From DATHTC01 sp963746805 (GTDB lineage: Bacteria; Actinomycetota; Thermoleophilia; Gaiellales; Gaiellaceae): DNA of 64,000 nt. Below the pieces are notes generated by a model. It worked only from the letters and a program-made list of their open reading frames with translations, ran no database searches and was not told where the DNA came from. The stretch lies in assembly GCA_963746805.1 (NCBI GenBank), contig CAVVCQ010000001.1:620001-684000 (forward strand). Direction: 5' to 3'. A program made the translations under genes and the position numbers. Below, piece by piece: positions 7,298 to 14,355 of this stretch. Every line of letters starts with the position of its first letter. Position 1 is the first letter of the stretch.

Positions 7298-7804
7298 GTG
7301 ATCGTGCGCGTGTCGGCGTGTCTCTCGCTCGTCCTCGGCGTGTTCGGGTTCCTCGCTTCGCTGAGCGTGTGGGGAGTGGCGGTAGGCGCTGGCGCGGGCG
7401 TGTTCGCGTTGCTGTTCGGATGGGCCGCGCTGTCTGAGCGCCCGCAGGGATGGACACGTCGGATGGCGCGAGCCGGGGTCGTGGCGGGTGGCCTCGCGCT
7501 CGTCGTCTGCGCGGTGGCCGCCGCCGGCGTGGCTCTCTCTACTACACAAGCGCAGCGGCTCGCTCGCCGAGGTCGCCGAGCTCCTCGGCGACTCGAAGCG
7601 CGTGGCGGCCGACCATTACGTCTACGCGCTCACCGACTACCGCGAGGTCGACCGCAGCGTCGCGCTCGCGCGTGCCCGGACGTGACCGGACTGTGCCCCC
7701 CTCGGTGCCCCCCTGGAATCCGAGAACATGCCGATTTGCAGCCTGGTTGGAAACCTGGCGGGCCCATTGCGAACCGCATGCCTAGGCCGATTCCGCTCAG
7801 GTAA
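7298..7804 (+). CDS. Membrane protein running into a foreign tail
   Basis: From the GTG at 7298 the first 81 residues hold three hydrophobic helices (SLVLGVFGFLASLSVWGVAV, AGAGVFALLFGWAAL and GVVAGGLALVVCAVAAAGVAL). From about 7540 the frame becomes Arg-rich and out of register with an integrase remnant encoded by another frame of the same DNA. The native gene has probably been cut at this point by an integration or deletion. The start is uncertain; a TTG at 7280 is possible. Confidence 0.4.
   Translation: MIVRVSACLSLVLGVFGFLASLSVWGVAVGAGAGVFALLFGWAALSERPQGWTRRMARAGVVAGGLALVVCAVAAAGVALSTTQAQRLARRGRRAPRRLEARGGRPLRLRAHRLPRGRPQRRARACPDVTGLCPPRCPPGIREHADLQPGWKPGGPIANRMPRPIPLR
7530..7685 (+). pseudogene. 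C-terminal stump of a tyrosine-family integrase
   Basis: The frame reads SLLHKRSGSLAEVAELLGDS, then RVAADHYVYALTDYR and a tail ending at a TGA. This is the final part of phage-type tyrosine recombinases, after the catalytic His-x-x-Arg, including the helix before the Tyr nucleophile region (DHYVYAL). There is no N-terminal or core domain; upstream is a membrane-protein frame. Two direct copies of GTGCCCCCCT (7693-7702 and 7705-7714) follow, like sequences often seen after integrase genes. It marks an old integration event at the island's right end. Confidence 0.65.
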
Positions 7805-7878
7805 GCGGTTCATGCGTGCCAGGGATGCCGCGAATGCGCGTGCGGTGCCTACCCCGGCAACGGCCGCGTCGTTGCCTC

Positions 7879-8229
7879 CTAGTAGTCCAGCCGTCTGATG
7901 CCCTCGACGATGTCCGCGGGGGAGATTCGGCGAGGCGTCTCGACCACGTCCCGCGCGAGTTCTCGCAGCGGCCGCCGGCTTGTGCGGGCAGCATCGCGCA
8001 GCAGGGCGAATGCCTGATCGATCGAGAAGTCGTAGCGTTCGGCGAGGATCCCGTTGGCGCGTTCGATGATGAGACGCGAGTCGAGCGCGCCCTGGAGCTG
8101 CCGCACGCTTGCTTCGAGTTCGAGGAGCTTCTGTCCCTGAAGGAGGGCGTGGAGGGTCAGCCGCTCGATCTCCTCCTGCGCGGTGAGCGGGCCTGGATGG
8201 CCGTCGGTGCCGTCCGTGTCGTGGGTCAA
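7879..8229 (-). CDS. Stand-alone ANTAR domain RNA-binding regulator
   Basis: A 116-residue protein. Residues 20-50 form a coiled coil (EEIERLTLHALLQGQKLLEL), followed by an ANTAR domain (about 50-110) with the typical LIIERANGILAERYDFSIDQ and AFALLRDAARTSRRPL pattern. ANTAR proteins bind paired RNA hairpins and prevent transcription termination; they are often output domains of sensor systems, but here no receiver or GAF domain is attached. The start is a TTG at 8229 with an AAGGAG ribosome site 7-8 nt upstream. It stands alone; the long upstream region holds inverted repeats. Confidence 0.85.
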   Translation of the reverse strand: MTHDTDGTDGHPGPLTAQEEIERLTLHALLQGQKLLELEASVRQLQGALDSRLIIERANGILAERYDFSIDQAFALLRDAARTSRRPLRELARDVVETPRRISPADIVEGIRRLDY

Positions 8230-8330
8230 GGTCGTCTCCTTCGCGCCGTTGCGGCTGTGCGCTTAGGGGCGAAACCCTGGGCCCGAGGAGAACGGCGTTA
8301 CGGGACGAGCACGCCTGTCCACAGTACCGC

Positions 8331-8358
8331 GCATTTGTAATCCTTGTCACAAATTTGC
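8331..8358. promoter_or_regulatory. AT-rich inverted repeat upstream of the ANTAR gene
   Basis: ATTTGT (8333-8338) and ACAAAT (8349-8354) form an inverted repeat with a 10-nt spacer, in a patch far richer in A and T than its surroundings and about 100 nt before the ANTAR start. It could be the promoter and operator of that gene. Confidence 0.35.
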
Positions 8359-8442
8359 TACAACGATCAGGCGCCTGGACCTCGCGCTCGGATCCGCGTC
8401 GCACGTACGCCGGTCCCTTCTCCTGGAAGAGACGCTGAACGA

Positions 8443-8537
8443 AGGCCACTTGCGCGTCGTACGTGGGGTGCAGCGCGCAAGTGGCCTCTCTACGTTCCAG
8501 AATTCCACCGGCCGTGACCCCGCCGGCGGATCTGGAA
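8443..8537. other. Two adjacent strong hairpins in a 507-bp gene-free region
   Basis: The first stem is 14 bp and perfect (8443-8456 with 8474-8487, 17-nt loop). The second pairs 8495-8501 with 8531-8537 and, inside, 8505-8512 with 8522-8529 (one mismatch). They lie between the ANTAR start (8229) and the end of the SRPBCC gene (8737). No reading frame fits. They may be a structured RNA or a bidirectional terminator; the rest of 8230-8736 shows nothing recognisable. Confidence 0.5.
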
Positions 8538-8736
8538 TGCGTGGTTCGTCGAGGGCCCGATGGGTACGCGATCGGCGTTCGCGGGGTTCGCGGTCGCTCG
8601 GCCGATGTGAAATCGCGGGCTGGAACCCAGCTCGCCGCCGCACTCGCCTGGCCTCCGCGGCCGCAAGCCCGCTCGCGCCGAGATGACGCTGCTCCGGCTG
8701 CTCTGACCCGTCGCCCGCCGCGACGACTCTGACGTC

Positions 8737-9183
8737 CTAGGCGGACGCCTGCTCGGCGCGCACCTTCAGTGCCGTGTTCATCTGCTCGAAGCCAGCTTCG
8801 GTCTTCGCGAGCGTGCCCGTGACAAGCCCGACGAGGAGGCCGCTGAAGCGCTCCGACTGGACGAAACGGCTGCGCCCGCCGTCGAGTGGCTCGATCCGAA
8901 GGCTGTGCTCACCGTCGATGACGCCGGGCAGGAGGAGGCGGCCGAGCCAGCGCAGCTCGCGATTCGCCTCGACGGAGCGAACGGTGGGCTTGAACGTCAT
9001 CGCCCGCCCGCCCGGCGGCTCGATTCGCACCTCGAGCCTCGCGCCTTCGCGGAGCTCGCCGCTGATCCGGCGGATAAACGGATTCCAGTCCGGGTAGGCA
9101 TCGAAGTCGGTCACGACCGCCCAGATCCGTTCCGGCGGTGCATCGATCTCGATGTCTCGGCGGAGCTCACGCAACCCGGCCAC
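8737..9183 (-). CDS. SRPBCC (START-like) ligand-binding protein
   Basis: A 148-residue single-domain protein of the polyketide cyclase/dehydrase and lipid transport superfamily. The start LRRDIEIDAPPERIWAVVTD and the DFDAYPDWNPFIRRI motif are diagnostic, and the C-terminal helix (VTGTLAKTEAGFEQMNTALK) closes the hydrophobic cavity. No catalytic residues can be assigned, so the ligand is unknown. It is cytosolic. It follows the puuE-like gene on the same strand, 75 nt downstream of it. Confidence 0.85.
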   Translation of the reverse strand: MAGLRELRRDIEIDAPPERIWAVVTDFDAYPDWNPFIRRISGELREGARLEVRIEPPGGRAMTFKPTVRSVEANRELRWLGRLLLPGVIDGEHSLRIEPLDGGRSRFVQSERFSGLLVGLVTGTLAKTEAGFEQMNTALKVRAEQASA

Positions 9184-9258
9184 CGTAACAGCGGAGCCGG
9201 CGCCGGCGGACCGCGACGGCGCGGGGTGACCCGAAGCCGCGCAGAGGCCTGGCGCGGC

Positions 9259-10170
9259 CTAGACCGGCGGGCCCATGTCGCCGCCCGGCGGGTGTGTCGC
9301 CGCCCAGTGCCGGGCGATGTCGCCCCGCGTCGCGATCCAGACGTCGGGCCGGCCCGCGACCTCGTCGAGGAAGCGGCCGAGGCCTCGCGCGCGCCCCGGG
9401 CGGCCGACGAGCCGGGCGTGCAGGCCGACGTTCATCAGCCGGGGCGTCTCGGCGCCCTCCGCGTAGAGCTGCTCGAACGTGTCGCGCATGTAGCGCTCGA
9501 AGCTCTCCCCGTCGGGGAACCCGCCGGCAAGGACGAACTTGAAGTCGTTGCAGTCGAGGGTGTACGGGACGATCAGGTGCGGCGTGCCGTCGACGTCGAC
9601 CCAGTACGGCAGCTCGTCGGCGACCGAGTCGGAGTCGTAGAGCAGGCCCGCCTCCACGGCGAGCCTCCGGGTGCGCTCGCTCGTCCGCCCGACGTAGAGG
9701 CCCGCCGGCCGCTGGCCGGTGAGGCGCTCGATGGTCTCGTTCGTGCGGCGGATGTGCTCCCGCTCGACCTCCTCCGGCACGTCGACGTAGTCGATCCAGC
9801 GCCAGCCGTGACCGACGACCTCCCAGCCCGCGGCCGCCATCGCCCGCGCCGCCTCCGGGTTCCGCTCGAGCGCCTGGCCGACGGCGTAGACCGTCAGCGG
9901 CAGGCCGCGGGACGTGAACAGGCGGTGGACGCGCCAGAACCCTGCCCGGCTCCCGTACTCGAACATCGACTCGATGTTCAGCAGGCGCGCCTCCACGGGC
10001 GGCCAGCCGACGATCTCGTGGAGGTTCGGCTCCGTGATCGGGTCGCCGTCGAGAATCGAGCGCTCGCCGCCCTCCTCGTAGTTGAGGACGAAGCTGATCG
10101 CGATCCGCGCGCCGCCGGGCCAGGCGGCGTGGGGCGGGCGCTCGCCGTAGCCGACGAAGTCTCGGGTCAC
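9259..10170 (-). CDS. PuuE-type polysaccharide deacetylase family protein (putative allantoinase)
   Basis: A 303-residue NodB-like TIM-barrel hydrolase. The N-terminal WPGGARIAISFVLNYEEGGE is the signature of the PuuE/allantoinase branch, which opens the allantoin ring in purine catabolism. Other features: SMFEYGSRAGFWRV, GHGWRWIDY and a final LHARLVGRPGRARGL. Members of this branch act without the usual zinc triad, so the lack of a full metal site is expected. The GTG at 10170 (VTRDFVGYG) is preferred over the longer upstream frame, which overlaps the preceding gene. No other urate genes are nearby, so the substrate is inferred. Confidence 0.75.
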   Translation of the reverse strand: MTRDFVGYGERPPHAAWPGGARIAISFVLNYEEGGERSILDGDPITEPNLHEIVGWPPVEARLLNIESMFEYGSRAGFWRVHRLFTSRGLPLTVYAVGQALERNPEAARAMAAAGWEVVGHGWRWIDYVDVPEEVEREHIRRTNETIERLTGQRPAGLYVGRTSERTRRLAVEAGLLYDSDSVADELPYWVDVDGTPHLIVPYTLDCNDFKFVLAGGFPDGESFERYMRDTFEQLYAEGAETPRLMNVGLHARLVGRPGRARGLGRFLDEVAGRPDVWIATRGDIARHWAATHPPGGDMGPPV

Positions 10171-10178
10171 CGGCGGGC

Positions 10179-10514
10179 CTAGTCGGGCGCGTCGTCGGTC
10201 ACGAGCGGGTCGAACTGCGGGAGCTTGTCGACGACGAGCCACGTCTCGTGCCGCTCGACGACCCTTTCGAGGTCAGGCGACTCGTGCCCCGGCGCGACGG
10301 CGAAACGGTCTTCCTGCGACCGGACCCGCTCGTACTCCTCGACCGGCAGGCTCAGCGTCGCGTCGCAGGTCGGGAAGGCGCCGCACTCGCAGTGGAGCTC
10401 CGCGAGCCGGTCCTCGTCGCCCCAGCTCCCCTGCTCGCGGAGCTCGGCAACACGCTCGTTGACCTCGCGCATGAGCGCCTCGTTCCGGGCCTGGCGTTCG
10501 AGCCGCGGGTCCAC
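10179..10514 (-). CDS. CxC-family small protein (paralog 4)
   Basis: A 111-residue member of the unnamed family seen at 846, 1362, 1703 and 53009. It reads ERQARNEALMREVNERVAEL, then the cluster CECGAFPTC, YERVRSQEDRFAVAPGHE, and VVERHETWLVVDKLP. It starts with the GTG at 10514 (VDPRLERQ); the much longer frame upstream is antisense noise over the DUF1385 gene. It lies 11 nt after DUF1385 and 8 nt before the puuE-like gene, so the three may share a transcript. Function unknown. Confidence 0.68.
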   Translation of the reverse strand: MDPRLERQARNEALMREVNERVAELREQGSWGDEDRLAELHCECGAFPTCDATLSLPVEEYERVRSQEDRFAVAPGHESPDLERVVERHETWLVVDKLPQFDPLVTDDAPD

Positions 10515-10525
10515 GGCCCCGGATT

Positions 10526-11344
10526 CTAGGCCTCGCCGAGCGCGAGCTCGCGCTCGAGCACGGCCGCGGTCGCTCGCAGCGCGACGCGGGTGTCGTCGAG
10601 CGCCGGCTCGCGGGTCGTGACGCGTTGCAGGGCGAGTCCGGGGAGGAGAAGGAAGCGGAGCGCCCGGCCGCGCGGCCGATGCACGAGCTGCCAGAGCTCC
10701 ATCGAGACGGCGAGCGCCGCCAGCGGCACGACCACCGGCGTCGCGATGGCGACGGCCGGCGGCCAGAGCGCCTGGAAGACGAGCGTGAGCGGCACGGCGA
10801 TCGCCGCGAAGTTCGTTCCGCAGCGCGCCGCGAAGCGCGACGGCCGCGCGTTGCCCGCCCACGTGGAGACGAGGAGCCCGCGCTCGGCGGCGGCGATGGC
10901 GCGGTGCTCGGCACCGTGGAGCCGCAGCGTCCGGCCGCGGAAGAGCAGCGCGAGCATGCCGGCCGTCGCCGCGAGGCCTGCGACAAGGCCGTACGGGGCG
11001 GGGAGGAAGGCGGTGAGGACGCCCGCGACGAGCGCGAGCAGGATCAGCCGGCGCTCCCGGCGTTTCGCCACGCCGCGCCGCGACAGGAGCGGGCCGACGG
11101 AGGCCGCGAGCCGGACGAGCCCACGGACGAGCGGCAGCCCCGCGATACCGAGCCGCGGCCGCGCCTGCCGGCCGACGCGCACGCTGCCGTCCCGGCCGGC
11201 GAAGGCCCAGAAGCGCTCGCTCGCGATCACGACCCCGTCGGGGCGCGCCATCCCGCCGAGCCGCGGCCGCACACCGGCCCTGTCGGCGCGGGCGAGGATC
11301 TCGATGACGGCGGCGTCCGACTCCACCCTCCAAGAGTGCCGCAT
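10526..11344 (-). CDS. DUF1385 family membrane protein
   Basis: Multi-pass membrane protein of the DUF1385 family. The N-terminal RPRLGGMARPDGVVI, the central LHGAEHRAIAAAERG, the RFAARCGTNFAAI segment and the C-terminal GLALQRVTTREP are family signatures. At least four membrane helices lie between residues 95 and 215. The listed ATG at 11344 sits 1 nt after a perfect 14-bp hairpin, which would bury the ribosome site; the GTG at 11272 just before the first conserved block (VRPRLGGM) may be the true start. Actinobacterial members sit near rpmE or prfA; not here. Confidence 0.8.
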   Translation of the reverse strand: MRHSWRVESDAAVIEILARADRAGVRPRLGGMARPDGVVIASERFWAFAGRDGSVRVGRQARPRLGIAGLPLVRGLVRLAASVGPLLSRRGVAKRRERRLILLALVAGVLTAFLPAPYGLVAGLAATAGMLALLFRGRTLRLHGAEHRAIAAAERGLLVSTWAGNARPSRFAARCGTNFAAIAVPLTLVFQALWPPAVAIATPVVVPLAALAVSMELWQLVHRPRGRALRFLLLPGLALQRVTTREPALDDTRVALRATAAVLERELALGEA

Positions 11345-11345
11345 G

Positions 11346-11379
11346 AATGAGCCGTCCGGTAGAGGCCGGACGGCTCATT
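11346..11379. terminator. Perfect 14-bp hairpin
   Basis: AATGAGCCGTCCGG at 11346-11359 pairs exactly with 11366-11379 around a 6-nt loop. It lies between the 25-residue gene (11411-11488) and DUF1385, both on the minus strand. It probably terminates the small gene's transcript, though neither side has a strong T run. Confidence 0.55.
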
Positions 11380-11410
11380 TCCCGTCGTCATCGGTCCTGG
11401 TTCGGGCGCG

Positions 11411-11488
11411 TTACCAGTAGCTGCGGCCGAAGAAGCCGAGCAGTGCGAGGACGAGCACCACGATCAGGATGATCCAGAGGAGGCTCAT
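11411..11488 (-). CDS. 25-residue hydrophobic membrane peptide
   Basis: The whole product is one membrane helix with a short polar end: MSLLWIILIVVLVLALLG, then FFGRSYW. It resembles the single-helix mini-proteins of the DUF3309 type. The ribosome site AAAGGAG lies 7 nt before the ATG and is one of the best in the window, which argues strongly for expression. It is a single-gene unit closed by the hairpin at 11346-11379. Function unknown. Confidence 0.65.
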   Translation of the reverse strand: MSLLWIILIVVLVLALLGFFGRSYW

Positions 11489-11574
11489 ACCGTCTCCTTT
11501 CGCAGTCGACGTGCCACGGAAGAACAACGGTCGAGGGGCGCGCGTGGTTGCGGGTCGGGTGCGACGATCCGTGC

Positions 11575-11985
11575 GTGGACGTGCGGGCCGCGCTCGAGCT
11601 CGTCGAGGCGTCGGGGCCGTCGGAGGTCGACGCCGCCGCGGCGGCGGCCTTCGCCGCCTCGCTGTCGCTCCCGCTCGACGACGCGGCACTGGCGGGGCCG
11701 CTCCGCCGCGCAATGCTCCTGCTCGCCGCCGGCGGCGACCCGCATCGCGCGCTCGAGGTCGAGGGGCGCGCAGTCCGCGCGCTCGCGTACGAGTTGGAGG
11801 CGCTCGTCGGCGACGAGGAACTCGCGGCGGCGTTCGGCTTCGTTCACGCGCGCGCACGAGGGCTCCCCGGGATCGAGGCAGCAGCGGCCGGTCTGGCCGC
11901 CGATCCGGGGCGGGCACGTGGCGCGGTGGCGCTGGCCCTCCTCGGCGCCGAGCTCGCCGGCGACGAGCCCGATTCGCCGCTCTGA
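11575..11985 (+). CDS. Hypothetical Ala-rich helical protein
   Basis: A 136-residue soluble protein with about one quarter alanine, almost all helix (VDVRAALELVEASGPSEVD at the start, LLAAGGDPHRALEVEGRAVR in the middle). No cysteines after the start, no membrane segment, no recognised motif. The GTG at 11575 is chosen because codon periodicity begins there. It is alone on the plus strand between the small membrane peptide (divergent) and the subtilase. A low-confidence gene: the frame is open over many GC-rich codons and could be partly spurious. Confidence 0.45.
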   Translation: MDVRAALELVEASGPSEVDAAAAAAFAASLSLPLDDAALAGPLRRAMLLLAAGGDPHRALEVEGRAVRALAYELEALVGDEELAAAFGFVHARARGLPGIEAAAAGLAADPGRARGAVALALLGAELAGDEPDSPL

Positions 11986-11991
11986 GCCGCT

Positions 11992-12037
11992 GTCCCTCGT
12001 CCGAGGGAACCTGGCGGTTCGTCCCCCACGTGGGGGA
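11992..12037. other. Two short palindromes before the subtilase gene
   Basis: TCCCTCG at 11993-11999 pairs with CGAGGGA at 12002-12008, and TCCCCCACGTGGGGGA at 12022-12037 is a perfect 16-bp palindrome. They lie 90-130 nt before the subtilase start and may be operators, or the terminator of the preceding gene. Confidence 0.4.
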
Positions 12038-12123
12038 GGCAGCGCACCCGCTTCGCGCCGACGATCCACCTGTTACCTGCGGTACTGCGGCCCGCGCGCT
12101 GTGCGGGCGGAAATGGAGAAGGA

Positions 12124-13869
12124 ATGGCTCGTACTCATGGAAGCGCGTCCCGGGGGGTGAAACACAGCGCGCTCTGGGGCACCGGGAACCGGGGCGGCGA
12201 GCACCGCTCGAGCGCCCTCTGGGGAACGGGCAACCGCGGCGGTGAGCACCGTTCGAATGCGCTGTGGGGCTCCGGACGCGGGCGTGGCCTCGTGACGTCG
12301 GTCGTTGCTGTGATCGCGCTCGTCGTCCCGCTCGGGGCGACCGCGGGCAACGGCAACGGCTATCTGTCGCCTGGCCTCGCGAAGAAAGCTGACGCGGATC
12401 CGAATCAGAAGGTTCGCGTGATCGTCCAGTCGGTCGGCGGCTCTGCGGTCGCCGAGGGGCACTCGAAGGCCTACGGCCTCGTGAAGAAGCAGCTCCAGTC
12501 CGCCGACGGCGTCGCCGTGGAGCTCACGGCCGGGCAGCTGCGCAAGCTCGAGCAGATCCCGGGTCTCGTGATCACGCCCGACGTGCAGGTTCGGGTCAAC
12601 GCGCTCAGCTCGAACCAGATGTGGCCGGCTGCGTCGCGGCTGTCCTCGCTCTGGGGGTCGCTGTTCTCGCCTGCGCCCCAGGCGCCGACGATCGCGGTGA
12701 TCGACTCCGGGATCGAGAAGCGGCTCGACTTCGGTAGCCGCATCAAGGCGGTAGTGAAGCTCTCGAGCTCGACGAACGAGTCGGCTGGAGACGGTCGCGG
12801 TCACGGCACGATGGTCGCGGGCATCGCGGCGGGTGCGGGCCTCGGCTACGCCGGCGCCGCGCCGAACGCGGGTCTCGTCGACGTCGACGTGATCGACGAT
12901 GCCGGGATGGCGTACGTCTCGGACGTGATCGCCGGGATCGACTGGGTGATCGCGAACAAGGGCCGGTACAACATCCGGGTCGCGAACCTCTCGTTCAGCG
13001 CCCCGGCGGGCTCCATCCGGAACAACCCGCTCAACGACGCAGTCGAGAAGCTGTGGTTCAGCGGCGTCGTCGTCGTGGCGTCGGCCGGGAACTACGGCTC
13101 GAACGGCACGCAGACGACGGTCCGGAGCTCGCCCGCCAACGACCCGTTCATCATCACGGTGGGCGCGGCGGACCTGGGCTCCTACCAGAGCATCAGCGAC
13201 GACACCATGGCGCCCTGGTCGGTCTGGGGCTCCACTGCCGACGGGTTCCGCAAGCCGGACCTCGCGGCGGCCGGCCGCTACATGGCGGGCCCGGTGCCGA
13301 TCGCTGCGACGCTGTCGCTCGAGCGGCCGCTCAGCATCCTCACGTCGGGCTACATGAAGCTCTCGGGCACGTCGTTCTCCGCCCCGGTGGTGGCGGGCGC
13401 GGCCGCGCAGCTCCTCGCGCGGCATCCCGAGTGGACGCCCGATCAGGTCAAGGGCGCGCTGCTGCTGAAGGCACGTCCGCTGCCGGCCGTGGGAACGCGT
13501 GCCGCTGGCTTCGGCGAGCTCGACGCGGCCGCCTCGGCGGCGGTCAGCAACCCGCCGAACCCGAACGCGGGTCTGAACCAGTTCCTCCGGCCGAATCCGG
13601 CGGGCGGGACGACGCCGGTGTTCGACGAGGCCGCCTGGGCGGAGACCGCTCGGACGAACGCGGCCTGGAACGAGGCGGCGTGGGCCGAGGCTGCGTGGGC
13701 CGAGGCTGCATGGGCTGAGGCCGCGTGGGCTGAGGCTGCGTGGGCCGAGGCTGCATGGGCTGAGGCCGCGTGGGCTGAGGCCGCGTGGGCCGAGGCTGCA
13801 TGGGCTGAGGCCGCGTGGGCTGAAGCCGCATGGGCCGAGAACCTCGGCGACGGCGCGGCGGGCGAGTAG
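12124..13869 (+). CDS. Subtilisin-family (S8) serine protease with repeat ends
   Basis: A 581-residue secreted serine endopeptidase. The triad is visible: D194 (AVIDSGIE), H228 (GRGHGTMVAG), S417 (SGTSFSAPVVAG), with oxyanion N323 (SAGNYG). Residues 14-50 carry 2.5 copies of a SALWGTGNRGGEHRS repeat before a hydrophobic export segment (GLVTSVVAVIALVVPLGATA, about 55-74). Residues 95-160 look like an I9-type inhibitory propeptide. Residues 516-572 are a tandem EAAWA repeat, with a short acidic end. The ATG at 12124 has GGAGAAGGA upstream. The terminal repeats are unusual and perhaps serve in cell-surface attachment. Confidence 0.92.
   Translation: MARTHGSASRGVKHSALWGTGNRGGEHRSSALWGTGNRGGEHRSNALWGSGRGRGLVTSVVAVIALVVPLGATAGNGNGYLSPGLAKKADADPNQKVRVIVQSVGGSAVAEGHSKAYGLVKKQLQSADGVAVELTAGQLRKLEQIPGLVITPDVQVRVNALSSNQMWPAASRLSSLWGSLFSPAPQAPTIAVIDSGIEKRLDFGSRIKAVVKLSSSTNESAGDGRGHGTMVAGIAAGAGLGYAGAAPNAGLVDVDVIDDAGMAYVSDVIAGIDWVIANKGRYNIRVANLSFSAPAGSIRNNPLNDAVEKLWFSGVVVVASAGNYGSNGTQTTVRSSPANDPFIITVGAADLGSYQSISDDTMAPWSVWGSTADGFRKPDLAAAGRYMAGPVPIAATLSLERPLSILTSGYMKLSGTSFSAPVVAGAAAQLLARHPEWTPDQVKGALLLKARPLPAVGTRAAGFGELDAAASAAVSNPPNPNAGLNQFLRPNPAGGTTPVFDEAAWAETARTNAAWNEAAWAEAAWAEAAWAEAAWAEAAWAEAAWAEAAWAEAAWAEAAWAEAAWAEAAWAENLGDGAAGE
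12163..12273 (+). repeat. 45-bp direct repeats encoding SALWGTGNRGGEHRS
   Basis: Two full units and one partial unit, coding in frame within the subtilase N-terminus. The DNA copies differ at several third positions, so the protein sequence is under selection rather than being a fresh duplication. Confidence 0.8.
13669..13839 (+). repeat. 15-bp tandem repeat encoding EAAWA
   Basis: About eleven units in frame at the subtilase C-terminus, each giving Glu-Ala-Ala-Trp-Ala, with synonymous variation (GCTGCG, GCCGCG, GCTGCA). One Trp occurs every five residues. Confidence 0.9.
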
Positions 13870-13890
13870 CGCCCCCACACCTCGACCGTG

Positions 13891-13926
13891 ACGACGGGGC
13901 CGGCATCGCCGGCCCCGTCGTGTTTT
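13891..13926 (+). terminator. Rho-independent terminator of the subtilase gene
   Basis: ACGACGGGGCCGGC (13891-13904) pairs perfectly with 13908-13921 around a 3-nt loop, followed by GTTTT. It lies 21 nt after the stop. Confidence 0.9.
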
Positions 13927-13947
13927 CCCGCTAGAGTCACCGACCCG

Positions 13948-14346
13948 ATGGCCCGGCACCGCAGAGCCCTGCCGGCGCTCGTGGCCGCCGGCATCCTCCT
14001 CGCCGGCTGTGGCGGCGACGAGGAGCCGGATCGCTACACCCTCGAGGCGACCACCGCGTGTCTCGACGACGAGGGTGTGCGGACGTCCGGGAACGACCTC
14101 GACTTCGTCGCCTCCACGGCGCTCGGCGGTGCGGTCGTGGCGCATCCCGGCGGCAACCGCGTCGTGCTCGCATTCGGCGATACGCCCGCCGACGCCGCCC
14201 GGACGGTGCGTGCCTACCGCACGTTCGCCGGCCGCCGCATCCCGCTGCAGGACCTCCTCTTCCAGGAGCGCAACACCGTGCTGCTGTGGGAGGAGCCGCC
14301 CACGCCCGAGCAGGCGCGGACGATCGGCGACTGCCTCGACGGCTAG
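13948..14346 (+). CDS. Small putative lipoprotein
   Basis: A 132-residue exported protein. The N-terminus MARHRRALPALVAAGILLAG is followed by CGGDEEPD, a lipobox (LLAGC) that would give a diacylglyceryl-cysteine and a membrane anchor on the outer face. The mature part has one Cys pair candidate (TTACLDDEGV and IGDCLDG at the end) that could form a disulfide. TAGAGT lies 10 nt before the ATG and may be a -10 box. It ends 9 nt before pdxS, but function is not linked to vitamin B6 as far as can be seen. Confidence 0.7.
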   Translation: MARHRRALPALVAAGILLAGCGGDEEPDRYTLEATTACLDDEGVRTSGNDLDFVASTALGGAVVAHPGGNRVVLAFGDTPADAARTVRAYRTFAGRRIPLQDLLFQERNTVLLWEEPPTPEQARTIGDCLDG

Positions 14347-14349
14347 AAT
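14344..14349 (+). promoter_or_regulatory. Leaderless -10 box TAGAAT for pdxS
   Basis: TAGAAT ends exactly 6 nt before the ATG at 14356, the arrangement shared by many genes in the window. Confidence 0.6.
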
Positions 14350-14355
14350 CTCCGC

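Noticed and set aside
7691..7804. A tRNA or attachment site after the integrase stump
   Set aside because: No T-loop or cloverleaf could be drawn; only the two short direct repeats were supported.
8443..8537. A canonical ANTAR target RNA
   Set aside because: The loops are 17 nt and branched, not the 6-nt loops with fixed A and G positions known for ANTAR targets.
13669..13839. Tandem repeats considered as a CRISPR array
   Set aside because: Units are 15 bp, contiguous and in frame with no spacers, so this is a protein repeat.
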